Notes under the pieces: model-generated | The model's database searches: none | What the model saw: only the letters and a program-made list of their open reading frames with translations | What the model was told of the DNA's origin: nothing | Assembly: GCF_003667705.1 (NCBI RefSeq) | Contig: NZ_CP033019.1 | Coordinates: forward strand, 1,364,001-1,428,000 | Direction of reading: 5' to 3' | Length of the DNA: 64,000 nt | DNA from: Janthinobacterium agaricidamnosum | GTDB lineage: Bacteria; Pseudomonadota; Gammaproteobacteria; Burkholderiales; Burkholderiaceae_D | In this document: positions 1 through 8,700 of the stretch, in pieces | Numbering within the stretch: the first letter of the stretch is position 1 | Layout: every line of letters begins with the position of its first letter | Program-made: the position numbers and the translations under genes

Positions 1-439
1 TGTACGGCGAGACGGAGCCGACGGACGCGAGGAAGGCCAGGTGCGATTCGAGCACGTCCATTTCGCGCTGGAAGGCGGCGCGCATGGCGCGGCGTGCGCC
101 GTCGAGCACGGCGCCCACGTCCAGCGCTTCGCGCGAACCGTAGGAAGCCTTGCCCTTGATGAATTCGCCCATGCCGGCGTCGAAGATGCGGGCCAGCGCG
201 CCGCTCTGGTCGCGGTTGCCGCTGGCGTTCTGGTGCAGCGCATGCAGGTTGCCGCCGGCCCAGAAGCTGCGTTCGAATTCGATGGTTTGCTTGCGCGCCT
301 GGCGCACGGCAAACATCTTGCGGAAAATGTAGGTCCAGCTGGTCAGGGAAATCAGCAGCAGCAGGGCCATGATCAGTTGCACGATCAGGTGGGCATTGGT
401 GATGAGCGCGAGGAAAGAAAGATCTTGTGTAACGTTCAT
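1..439 (-). CDS. tolQ: TolQ, Tol-Pal inner-membrane proton-channel subunit (partial, 3' end outside window)
   Basis: The reverse strand read from the ATG at 439 gives a protein beginning MNVTQDLSFLALITNAHLIV. It carries one hydrophobic segment at about residues 10-35, followed by the cytoplasmic stretch typical of TolQ/ExbB/MotA proteins (SWTYIFRKMFAVRQARK, then GMGEFIKG). The frame stays open to the window edge at about residue 146, just where SVGSVSPY, the start of the conserved second membrane region, appears. TolQ works with TolR and TolA to energise outer-membrane constriction at division. It lies 46 bp downstream of ybgC on the same strand, the usual ybgC-tolQ-tolR order. The identification is secure for the visible part. 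Confidence 0.93.
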   Translation of the reverse strand, partial: MNVTQDLSFLALITNAHLIVQLIMALLLLISLTSWTYIFRKMFAVRQARKQTIEFERSFWAGGNLHALHQNASGNRDQSGALARIFDAGMGEFIKGKASYGSREALDVGAVLDGARRAMRAAFQREMDVLESHLAFLASVGSVSPY

Positions 440-485
440 TGGCAGGCAGTCTGTTGGGTGAATTATCCGGGGGTGGCGGTAGGGC

Positions 486-887
486 TCAGGTGGCGCGCAT
501 GCGGGCCGCGACTGCATCAGGCACGGCGCGCGGGCGCAGTGCCGAATCGACGCAGCCGATCTTGACGCGGGCCGTGTTGAGCAGGCGGTCGCCGCACCAG
601 GCTTGTTGCAGGAAAACGATGGAGGCACGCCCCATTTTTTCTATGCTTAAGGTTAATCTTACCGTGTCATCGAGCCTGGCTGGCGCATGATAGTCGGCGT
701 TGACGCTTTTGACAACGAACATCGCGTCATGCTGTTCCAGCAATTCCTGCTGGCCCACGTCGATGGCGCGCAGCCATTCCGTGCGTGCGCGCTCGAAGAA
801 TTTGAGGTAGTTAGCGTAATAGACGATGCCGCCGGCGTCGGTGTCTTCATAGTAGACACGTACGTTCCAGGTAAAGACTGAAGGCAT
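486..887 (-). CDS. ybgC: YbgC-type acyl-CoA thioesterase of the Tol-Pal cluster
   Basis: A 133-residue hot-dog-fold thioesterase. The frame is open further upstream to 1001, but the ATG at 887 gives MPSVFTWNVRVYYEDTDAGG, the normal N-terminus for this family, so I chose it. The motif YYEDTDAGGIVYYANYLKFF holds the catalytic Asp typical of 4-hydroxybenzoyl-CoA thioesterase/YbgC enzymes, and ERARTEWLR follows. YbgC hydrolyses short acyl-CoA or acyl-ACP esters and is the customary first gene of the tol-pal operon. Here tolQ follows it directly. The role in phospholipid/acyl metabolism is known for the family and is not visible in the sequence. Confidence 0.93.
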   Translation of the reverse strand: MPSVFTWNVRVYYEDTDAGGIVYYANYLKFFERARTEWLRAIDVGQQELLEQHDAMFVVKSVNADYHAPARLDDTVRLTLSIEKMGRASIVFLQQAWCGDRLLNTARVKIGCVDSALRPRAVPDAVAARMRAT

Positions 888-1139
888 GTTTATTGCGCCA
901 GTAGTGAGATTGAGCAACATTTTACGCGATTTTTCTTCTTGTGACTGTGGGCGCTTGCTGGAAAGCCATGCAAAAGCTGCATATAAGTTGCACCGCAGCA
1001 TTGTAAATCCGGGGCGGGCAATGGCAAGCCTCGTAACATACGCTTACAAGCCGCAGCCAGGTTTAAGTCCAGCTTAAGCGCCGCGGCCTTGTCCGGGCTG
1101 CGGCGGCGCGCGGCGATTATAGCTGCACGGTTGCATTCC

Positions 1140-1168
1140 TTGCTCAATTTGGGCACTTAACTTACAAT
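1140..1168 (+). promoter_or_regulatory. Candidate sigma-70 promoter for the glyA leader
   Basis: TTGCTC (1140-1145) and TACAAT (1163-1168) are separated by exactly 17 bp. Transcription would start near 1175, a few bases before the first stem of the riboswitch. The rest of 888-1139 shows no gene; it holds the divergent upstream region of ybgC. Confidence 0.55.
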
Positions 1169-1181
1169 TTGACTTCCATTA

Positions 1182-1302
1182 CGTCTCACGTGACTGGCGA
1201 AAAGTCGGGCGATCTCCCTGAGTGGCGATCGGCAAACCGGCGAAAGGTGGGCACCCACCGGGAAACGTGAGATTTTTCATCAGCCGTTCGCCTGGGTAGC
1301 CA
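1182..1302 (+). promoter_or_regulatory. ZTP (pfl-motif) riboswitch in the glyA leader
   Basis: The hallmark pieces occur in the expected order. CGTGACTGGCGA lies at 1189-1200, a GGTGGG...CCACC hairpin at about 1246-1259, CCGGGAAACGTGAG at about 1258-1271, and AGCCGTTCGCCTGGG at 1282-1296. TCTCACGT (1184-1191) pairs with ACGTGAGA (1265-1272) as P1. GGCGA (1196-1200) is complementary to TCGCC (1287-1291), the family's pseudoknot. ZTP/ZMP riboswitches sense the purine intermediate that accumulates when 10-formyl-THF is short and often control glyA, folD and purH, which fits the gene downstream. After the aptamer, GGGTAGCC (1294-1301) can pair with GGCTGCCC (1322-1329). No T-run follows, so translational control or an undetected terminator is possible. 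Confidence 0.9.
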
Positions 1303-1415
1303 CTATGGAAAAGCACGAAGAGGCTGCCCGTCCAATGTTGTTATTCACTTAACGCCGGCTCCCCTCATTCGATCCAACCTGCCAGTACAAGCACCCTCAT
1401 ACTTGGAGTTTTTAC

Positions 1416-2663
1416 ATGTTTGCAAAAGATCACACCCTCGCCAACGTCGATCCTGAATTGTTCGCCGTCATTCAAAAAGAAAACACGCGCCAGCACGATC
1501 ACATCGAACTGATCGCCTCGGAGAACTACACGTCGCCAGCCGTAATGGAAGCGCAAGGCTCGCAGCTGACGAACAAGTACGCCGAAGGCTACCCGGGCAA
1601 GCGCTACTACGGCGGCTGCGAATACGTCGACGTGGCCGAGCAACTGGCCATCGACCGCGTCAAGAAACTGTTCGGCGCCGAATGCGCGAACGTGCAGCCG
1701 AATTCCGGCTCGCAGGCGAACCAGGGCGTGTTCTTCGCCATGCTGAAACCAGGCGACCTGATCATGGGTATGTCGCTGGCCGAAGGCGGTCACCTGACCC
1801 ACGGCATGCCGCTGAACATGTCCGGCAAATGGTTCGATGTCGTCTCCTACGGTCTGACGGCGGAAGAAGACATCGACTACGAGGCGATGGAGCGCCTGGC
1901 CCGCGAACGCAAACCGAAACTGATCATCGCCGGCGCATCCGCGTTCTCGAAAAAAATCGACTTCGAACGCTTCGGCAAGATCGCCAAGGAAGTGGGCGCC
2001 TACTTCATGGTCGACATGGCCCACTACGCGGGCCTGATCGCCGCCGGCCTGTACCCGAACCCGGTGCCGTTCGCCGACTTCGTCACCTCGACCACGCACA
2101 AATCGTTGCGCGGTCCGCGCGGCGGCATCATCCTGATGAAGGCCGAGCACGAAAAAGCCATCAACTCGGCCATCTTCCCTGGCATCCAGGGCGGCCCGCT
2201 GATGCACGTGATCGCCGGCAAGGCCGTCGCCTTCAAGGAAGCGCTGAGCCCTGAATTCGTCGAATACCAGAAGCAAGTGATCAAGAACGCCGACGTGCTG
2301 GCGAAAACCCTGATCAAGCGCGGCCTGCGCATCGTGTCCGGCGGCACCGAATCGCACGTCATGCTGGTCGACCTGCGCGCCAAGAACCTGACGGGCAAGG
2401 AAGCCGAAGCCATCCTCGGTTCCGCGCACATCACCTGCAACAAGAACGGCATCCCGAACGACCCGCAAAAACCCTTCGTCACCTCGGGCATCCGCCTGGG
2501 CAGCCCGGCGATGACGACGCGTGGTTTCAAGGAAGCGCAAGCGGAAGAAGTGGGCAACCTGATCGCCGACGTGCTGGACAACCCGCATGACGCCGCCACC
2601 ATCGAGCGCGTCAAAGCGGCCGTGAAAGTGTTGGCCGACGCGCACCCTGTGTACGCAGCATAA
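1416..2663 (+). CDS. glyA: Serine hydroxymethyltransferase
   Basis: The protein is 415 residues, the normal bacterial length. It interconverts serine plus THF with glycine plus 5,10-methylene-THF using PLP. Visible motifs are [12 protein letters not shown] near the N-terminus, [11 protein letters not shown] in the PLP site, [13 protein letters not shown], and [13 protein letters not shown] with the Schiff-base lysine. The start is fixed by TTGGAG eight bases upstream of the ATG. The leader carries a ZTP riboswitch, so expression probably rises when folate one-carbon units are limiting. Two hairpins lie between this gene and nrdR. Confidence 0.98.
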   Translation: MFAKDHTLANVDPELFAVIQKENTRQHDHIELIASENYTSPAVMEAQGSQLTNKYAEGYPGKRYYGGCEYVDVAEQLAIDRVKKLFGAECANVQPNSGSQANQGVFFAMLKPGDLIMGMSLAEGGHLTHGMPLNMSGKWFDVVSYGLTAEEDIDYEAMERLARERKPKLIIAGASAFSKKIDFERFGKIAKEVGAYFMVDMAHYAGLIAAGLYPNPVPFADFVTSTTHKSLRGPRGGIILMKAEHEKAINSAIFPGIQGGPLMHVIAGKAVAFKEALSPEFVEYQKQVIKNADVLAKTLIKRGLRIVSGGTESHVMLVDLRAKNLTGKEAEAILGSAHITCNKNGIPNDPQKPFVTSGIRLGSPAMTTRGFKEAQAEEVGNLIADVLDNPHDAATIERVKAAVKVLADAHPVYAA

Positions 2664-2675
2664 TTATTTGTCCAG

Positions 2676-2712
2676 AATGTGTCATACGGAGTAAGATTCC
2701 GTATGACACATT
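2676..2712 (+). repeat. Perfect 15-bp inverted repeat after glyA
   Basis: AATGTGTCATACGGA (2676-2690) and its exact reverse complement (2698-2712) flank a 7-nt loop. There is no T-run after it, so it may be an mRNA 3'-end stabiliser or an operator-like site rather than a simple terminator. Confidence 0.7.
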
Positions 2713-2725
2713 CCTTCGTGCCCAA

Positions 2726-2755
2726 GGGCGCCCGGAGTGATTCGGGCGCCCTTTG
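2726..2755 (+). terminator. Hairpin with short T-run between glyA and nrdR
   Basis: GGGCGCCCG (2726-2734) pairs with CGGGCGCCC (2743-2751) around an 8-nt loop and is followed by TTTGT. It is a strong GC stem with a weak U tract, so probably the glyA terminator working together with the hairpin just upstream. Confidence 0.6.
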
Positions 2756-2806
2756 TACAAGGGCGGCGATTTCCCGTAATTATTACTATAAAGTTGTAAC
2801 CAGCCC

Positions 2807-3268
2807 ATGAAATGTCCATTTTGCCAGCACGGCGACACCCAGGTTCTCGATACGCGCGTATCGGAGGAAGGGGATGCCATTCGGCGCCGCCGCCGCTGCG
2901 GCAAATGCGACAAGCGGTTTACCACGTACGAACGCATTGAACTTATCATGCCGGCCGTCGTCAAAAAGAATGGCAGCCGGACGGAGTTCGCTGCGGATAA
3001 GTTGCGCGGCAGTTTGATGCTGGCCTTGCGCAAGCGTCCCGTCGCGGCCGCCTCGGTGGATACGGCCATCGCGTCCATCCAGGAAAAACTGCTGACCAGC
3101 GGCTTGCGCGAAGTCGATTCCGGCTATATCGGCGAACTCGTCATGCAGGAACTCAAGCGCCTCGACAAGATCGCCTACATCCGCTTTGCCTCAGTGTATA
3201 AAAATTTCGAAGACCTGGCCGAGTTCCAGGATGCGATCGCCGAAGTGGGGCAGGCGCGCAAGCCCTGA
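2807..3268 (+). CDS. nrdR: NrdR, transcriptional repressor of ribonucleotide reductase genes
   Basis: A 153-residue protein. The N-terminal zinc ribbon has CPFC at residues 3-6 and CGKC further on, with the linking sequence [19 protein letters not shown] that is nearly invariant in NrdR. It is followed by RFTTYERIE and an ATP-cone domain (residues about 45-135, [18 protein letters not shown]). NrdR senses dATP/ATP and represses nrd operons at NrdR boxes. Linkage of glyA with nrdR is common in betaproteobacteria, sometimes followed by ribD, which here appears after the pilus genes. Confidence 0.97.
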   Translation: MKCPFCQHGDTQVLDTRVSEEGDAIRRRRRCGKCDKRFTTYERIELIMPAVVKKNGSRTEFAADKLRGSLMLALRKRPVAAASVDTAIASIQEKLLTSGLREVDSGYIGELVMQELKRLDKIAYIRFASVYKNFEDLAEFQDAIAEVGQARKP

Positions 3269-3293
3269 CGCCTGCTCGAAGCCTCTTGTTCGA

Positions 3294-3321
3294 CGACGGG
3301 GCTGCTCATGTGCCCCGTTTT
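3294..3321 (+). terminator. Rho-independent terminator after nrdR
   Basis: ACGGGGC (3296-3302) and GCCCCGT (3312-3318) form a 7-bp stem followed by TTTT. It separates nrdR from the pilus operon. Confidence 0.6.
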
Positions 3322-3499
3322 GCGCCCCGTGTTCACCACGCCAGCGCTCGCCTGGCAAGCGGCCTGATCAATAACTACACCGTTCTTCTCCCTTTATCGC
3401 TGCGCTGTTTGCGCTAGCGCAGATACTGGTTTTTGCGTGCGCCTATCGTGTAGCTGGGCCGCCTGTTCTTGCGACTCTTTCTGCGGAAGGGAGCAAGGC

Positions 3500-4090
3500 A
3501 TGCACATGAGCGGTCGCACTATGTTTCCAGCGGGTGGCAGCAGCCTCGTCGAGGTGCTCGTGTCGCTGCTGCTGTTGGCGCTGGGCCTGCTCGGTGCCAG
3601 CATTTTGCAACTGCACTCCCTGCGCGCGCGCCATGAGTCGGCGCTGTTGTCGGCGGGCGCGCAGCTGGCGGCCGGCATGGCCGAGCGCATGCGCGCAAAC
3701 GGCGTGCTCATGAATGGTCCCGATGAGGGCAATCCCTACTTGAACGTGGCCTACGCGGCGGCGGACGACGCCGAAGCAGGCGGCACCGCGCCGGACTGCT
3801 TTGGCGCTAGCGCCTGCAGCGCGGCCGAACTGGCGCAATTTGACATCGCTGAATGGAAGCAATCGCTGCATGCGGCCTTGCCCGGCGCGCGCCTGCATAT
3901 CTGCCGCGATGCCTCTGTCTGGGATGCCGCCGCGCAAGGCTTGCACTGGGCGTGCAGCGGCGGCAAGGGCGCGCCCATCGTCATCAAGCTGGGCTGGCGC
4001 GGCCGCTTGCCCGATGGCTCGCCCGCCGTGAATGCGGCAGGCGAGTCGCTGCCCAGGCTGGTATTCCAGCTGGGCGGAGGCGGCGCATGA
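3500..4090 (+). CDS. pilV: PilV-type minor pilin / type IV pilus modification protein
   Basis: A 196-residue protein. The ATG at 3500 is preceded by GGAAGGGAG, so I prefer it over the in-frame ATG at 3437. The prepilin leader ends in Gly and is followed by SSLVEVLVSLLLLALGLLG, with the conserved Glu at +5 of the mature protein and the hydrophobic helix. LQLHSLRARHESALLSAGAQLAAGMAERMRAN is the usual PilV helix. Minor pilins are processed by PilD and prime the pilus tip. The stop overlaps the pilW start (ATGA at 4087-4090), showing translational coupling. Confidence 0.88.
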   Translation: MHMSGRTMFPAGGSSLVEVLVSLLLLALGLLGASILQLHSLRARHESALLSAGAQLAAGMAERMRANGVLMNGPDEGNPYLNVAYAAADDAEAGGTAPDCFGASACSAAELAQFDIAEWKQSLHAALPGARLHICRDASVWDAAAQGLHWACSGGKGAPIVIKLGWRGRLPDGSPAVNAAGESLPRLVFQLGGGGA

Positions 4091-5064
4091 ACGGCGTGCA
4101 TGCCGCGTGGCGCTGGCGGCGCGGCATGAGCCTCGTCGAATTGCTGGTGGCTCTGTCGCTGGGCGCGCTGCTGATGCTGGCCGCCAGTAGCGTGCTGGTG
4201 GCGGCCAGCGGCAGCTATGGCGACCAGTCCGCCAGCGCGCGTCTGGACGATAACGGCCGCTATGCGCTCGACACCATCGCCCGCGCCGTGCGCCAGACGG
4301 CGTACGTGAATTGGGATAGCAGCGCCGCGCCCGTCGCCCATGCCGATGACGACAGCGCCAGTGTCGCCGGGCTCGACGCGCGCAGCCTGGGCAAGAACAG
4401 CGAAGGCATCAGCGGCGCCTTGCCCGGTGTCCTGCATGGCAGCGATGTGCTGGCCCTGCGCTATTACGGCGCCGGCAAGGAAGAGGGCGGCGACGGGTCC
4501 GTGCTCAATTGCGCCGGCTTTGGCGTGGGTGCCGCGCAAACGGAGGCGCAGCGGGGCTGGAGCATTTTCTATGTGGCGCAGGGCGCCGATGGCGAAGGCG
4601 AACTGCGCTGCAAATACCGTGGCGCGAACGGCTGGGGCGCGGATGCCGTCATTCGTGGCGTCGACGGTTTCCAGGTGCTGTATGGCCTCGACACGGATAC
4701 GCCGCCCGACGGCGTGGCGAACCGCTATGTCAACGCCAGTGCGCTCGACGCCTACGATGCGGCGCTGGTGCTGCAGGGCGCGGATGCGGCCGCGCGCCAG
4801 CGCGATTTGCGGCGCCGCACGCACTGGAAGCGCGTGGCCAGCGTGCGCGTGGCCTTGCTGCTGCATGGCGAGGCGGACCAGGCGGACAAGATGGCGGAGC
4901 TGGGGCCGGCGCAGTTCGACCTGTTCGGCAAGGCATATGCCGAGGCGCACGGCGCCGGCGACACGGGCGTGCGCATCGCGCGCGCGTCCTTGCCCGCCGC
5001 GACGCGCTCCCGGCTGCGGCAATTGGTGCAGACGAGCATCATGCTGCGCAACGGGCCGGCCTAG
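4087..5064 (+). CDS. pilW: PilW-type minor pilin
   Basis: The ATG overlaps the pilV stop, giving a 325-residue protein. A short leader ending RRG precedes MSLVELLVALSLGALLMLA, with Glu at +5. The body has the PilW pattern GSYGDQSASARLDDNGRYA and DTIARAVRQTAY near residues 45-80, and a C-terminal RLRQLVQTSIMLRNG typical of these proteins. It should assemble with PilV, PilX and PilY1 into the priming complex at the pilus tip. Confidence 0.88.
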   Translation: MNGVHAAWRWRRGMSLVELLVALSLGALLMLAASSVLVAASGSYGDQSASARLDDNGRYALDTIARAVRQTAYVNWDSSAAPVAHADDDSASVAGLDARSLGKNSEGISGALPGVLHGSDVLALRYYGAGKEEGGDGSVLNCAGFGVGAAQTEAQRGWSIFYVAQGADGEGELRCKYRGANGWGADAVIRGVDGFQVLYGLDTDTPPDGVANRYVNASALDAYDAALVLQGADAAARQRDLRRRTHWKRVASVRVALLLHGEADQADKMAELGPAQFDLFGKAYAEAHGAGDTGVRIARASLPAATRSRLRQLVQTSIMLRNGPA

Positions 5065-5076
5065 GCGGGCGGCACG

Positions 5077-5742
5077 ATGGCTGGCGCGGGCGTCCGCTGC
5101 TGCCTACCTCGTTGCGTGCCTTGTTCACCTTGCGCGCGCCACAGTGGCGCCACCCTCGTGTATGTGCTGTGCCTGTTGGTGATCATCTTGCTGCTGGGCA
5201 TATCGGCGGCGCAGATGGCCTTGCAGGGCGAAAAGGCGGCGCGCGGCGAGCGCGACCGGCAGATCGCGTTTCAGGCGGCGGAGGAAGCATTGATGGATGC
5301 GCAGAACGATATCGAAGGCTTGCCCGGCGCGCCGGGGCGTAGCAGCCTCTTTGCGCCAGGCAGTGCGGCCGGGTTCGCGGACGGCTGCGGCGAGGCAGGC
5401 GCACTGGGCCTGTGCCTGCCCGCAGCCCCGGAGGCGCCGGCGCTCTGGCTGAGCATGGACCTCGACGGTCCTGAAGGCAGCAGCCACACCGTGCCGTATG
5501 GCCAGTTTACGGGCGCCGTCATGCAGACGGGGCAGGGTTTCCTGCCGTCGCGCCGGCCCCGTTACCTGATCGAATTGCTGCCGTTTTACCCGCCCGGCGC
5601 GCAGGCGGCGGCAGTGGCCGGCGGCCTGGCGACGGAAAGTTATGTGTACCGCATCACGGCCATCGGTTTTGGCGCGCAGGAAAGCACGCAAGTCGTGCTG
5701 CAAAGTTATTACCGAAAGCAGGCGGCGGGAGCGGGACCATGA
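5077..5742 (+). CDS. pilX: PilX-type minor pilin
   Basis: A 221-residue protein starting 12 bp after pilW. An unusually Cys-rich leader (MAGAGVRCCLPRCVPCSPC) precedes HSGATLVYVLCLLVIILLLG, then ERDRQIAFQAAEEALMDAQ, the PilX N-terminal signature. In the mature numbering the usual Glu at +5 is Tyr. Loss of Glu5 also occurs in other PilX/GspK-like tip subunits, so this may be functional rather than a defect. The stop overlaps the pilY1 start (5739-5742). The start codon is uncertain because the leader is long. Confidence 0.82.
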   Translation: MAGAGVRCCLPRCVPCSPCARHSGATLVYVLCLLVIILLLGISAAQMALQGEKAARGERDRQIAFQAAEEALMDAQNDIEGLPGAPGRSSLFAPGSAAGFADGCGEAGALGLCLPAAPEAPALWLSMDLDGPEGSSHTVPYGQFTGAVMQTGQGFLPSRRPRYLIELLPFYPPGAQAAAVAGGLATESYVYRITAIGFGAQESTQVVLQSYYRKQAAGAGP

Positions 5743-8700
5743 GGGCTTGGTCGTTTGCTTTGCCATCCGCTTGGTGCTCCGCCTGGCTGCTGCTGATCGG
5801 CCTGGTTTGCCTGGTTTGCGGCGCCGCTGTTGCGGCTGCACCTCCCGTGGCGCTGGCGCGGGCCGACGCTGGCTTGCACGGCGCCAGAGTGCCGCCGAAC
5901 CTGCTGCTCAATCTATCCTTCACGCATGCGGCGGCTGCTGCCGCTCATGGCGGCGAGTATGCGCCGCAGCGCGAGTACCTGGGGTACTTCCATGCGCGCA
6001 TGTGCTACAGCTATCCGTACCGCAGCAAGGACGGCGTCATGCTGCCGGACTTGCGCGTAGCGACCGCTTACTTCTCCGTACTGAAACCGGCGGATGTGCT
6101 GCACGGCTGCGGCGGCGATAGTTTTAGCGGCAACTTTCTGAACTGGGCCAGCGCCAGCATGCTCGACATCGTCCGCTATGCCCTGACGGGCGGCGACCGC
6201 GTCATCGACGAAGTGCGCAAGACGGTGCTGCAGCGCGCCTACCTGCCCGATGCCGACGGTCCCGTCGATTTCTATGCCAACCCCGTCTTTTTCCCGCGCA
6301 AGGTCTTGCACACCGGCGTGGCGGCGGCGACGCCGTTTGCGGTGGCGCAACTGGCCATCGTTTCCTGCCGTAATCGCCTGCTGTTCGGCGACGCCAGCTT
6401 GCCTCCGGGCGGCAGTTGCGACGCGCCCGGCATCGCCGCCACGCACGGCGTGTTCCTCGCGCGCGTGCGTGTTTGCGATGCCGATGAGGGGCCGCTGCGC
6501 GACGACCTGTGCCTCGCGTACGGCAAGAACTACAAACCGGTGGGCGCCGTGCAGCGCCTTGGCGGCAGGGTACGCGTGGGCGTGTTTGGCCATTTGAACG
6601 GCGTCTCTGCCAGTGCCGGCCCCGTGTATGGCGGCGTGCTGCGCGCGCCGCTGGCCCACGTGGGCAGGCAACGCTGGACGGCGCCCGACTTTTTGCTGCA
6701 AGACAATACCGGCGCTGAGTGGAATCCCGTCAATGGCGTGTTTGCCGTCCAAGGCGCTGACCAGGGCGCAGGCCCTGGCGGCGGGGTGACCGCTTACATC
6801 AACGGCCTGGGCCGCAGCAATGCCGGGCATCCGGGCGCGTACGCGAGGGCCGCGCCGCTGGCTGAATTGCTGTACGAATCGCTGCGCTACCTGCAGGGGC
6901 GGCAAGCGAGCGCCGCCGTGCCGCCCGCCACGGCTCCGCCTGCCATCGACGACGGCTTGCCGGTCGTGACCCCATGGAGCGACCCGCAAACGGCCAATTG
7001 CCAGCGCCACGTCGTCGTCAGCCTCGGCGATGCGGGCATGGCGGGGGACCGCTACGTGCCCGGCAACGTCCCTGTTGTGCCTGCCTCGGCCGGTGACCGC
7101 GCACGCGCCGCCGATGGTTTTGCGCCGCCGCCGTTCGATGCGATGGCGTGGACGCATGCGGTGGGCAGCCTGGAAAGCGGCGGTGCGCAGGGCAATCCCG
7201 CGCCACGGCCCGACCTGGCGGGACTGGAATGGCTGGCCGACGGCGCGGGCGGCGCCAGCTACCATGCGGCTGGGCTGGCCTACTGGTCGCATGTGCAGGC
7301 GCTGCGTCCTGGCGGCAAGAACGACGGCCTTGCCAAGGTCGAGCACTACGCGGGCGACTTGCGCCAGGGCGACCCGGCCGGCGAATCTGCCGCCACTCCC
7401 GCTGCTACTCCCTTGCTGCTGGCGGCCAAGTATGGCGGTTTTCTTGATGCGAACGGCGACGCCAACCCATTCAAGAGCGCAACGGGCAGCGCGTTCGATG
7501 AATGGAGCCTGGACGGCCGCTGGCCCACCCATTACTTGCCCGGCAGCGATCCGGCCGCCCTGATCGCGGGACTGCGCGCGGCCTTTGTCTCCGCCGACAA
7601 GGGCACGCTGGCGGCGACGCTGCCGGGGCCGGCCCTGATGGCGCTGGCCAGCGGTACGGAAGAGGCTTACTGGTTTCACACGCGGATGCGCCTGGCCGAT
7701 GGCGGCATGATCTTGTCGCGCAGCGCGTTTGCCGTGGGCGCCGATGGCGCACTGCTTCCCGGCAAGCCATTGTGGACTGCTGGCGGACAGTCCAAGACCA
7801 TGCCGGATGGACCATCCACGGCCTTGCGTCCCGTCTACACGCTTGACGCCAAGGGCGCCCTGATGCCGCTGGCCTGGAAGGCGCTCGATGCAGCACAGCG
7901 CGGCGCATTCGACGGCGGCGATGGCAGAGGCGAGGCGCGTCTGGCATATTTGCTGGGCCAGCGTACGCACGAGGTGGGCCAGCCCGGCGGCTTCCTGCGG
8001 CGCAGGTCCGGCAGCCTGGGCGCGGCGCCGCACGGCAACCTGCTGTACGTGGGCGCGCCGGGTCTGGGCATGCCGGGGGCCGGCTATGGCGTGCATCGCC
8101 AGGCGCTGCTGCAGCGCCGGAAAATGCTGTACCTGGGCGCCAACGACGGCTTGCTGCATGCGTTCGATGCGCGCACGGGCAGCGAATTGTTTGCCTATCT
8201 GCCGCAGGCGCTGCTGCGGGCGGCGCCAGCTGCTGCGAGCACTCACTACAGCCCCGGCCCGCTGCTCGATGGCGCGGCGGCCACGGCGGAAGTGCTGGCG
8301 CTGGGACACTGGAAGACGGTGCTGGTGTCGGGCATGGGCGGCGGGGCGCAAGGCGTGTTTGCGCTCGACATCACCGATCCGATGCGTTTTGCGCAAGACG
8401 GTGCGTTGTGGGAATTCACGGACCGCGACGACAAGCTCATGGGCAGTGTGCGCGCGCCGCCCGCCTTTGCCCGCATCAACATGGGCGGCAAGGAGGGCGC
8501 GCCGGCCTACCGTGATTTTGCCATCGTCGCCAGCGGCTACAACAACCATGTGAATGACGGCAAGGACACGACGGCGCCCGCATCGGCCGCCGCCATCTTC
8601 CTGCTGGCCCTGGACAAGGCGCCTGGCACGCCATGGGTGATAGGAAGTAATTACTTCCGGTTCAAGGTGCCTGTGGCCGACGCCAACGGTGGTGGCGATG

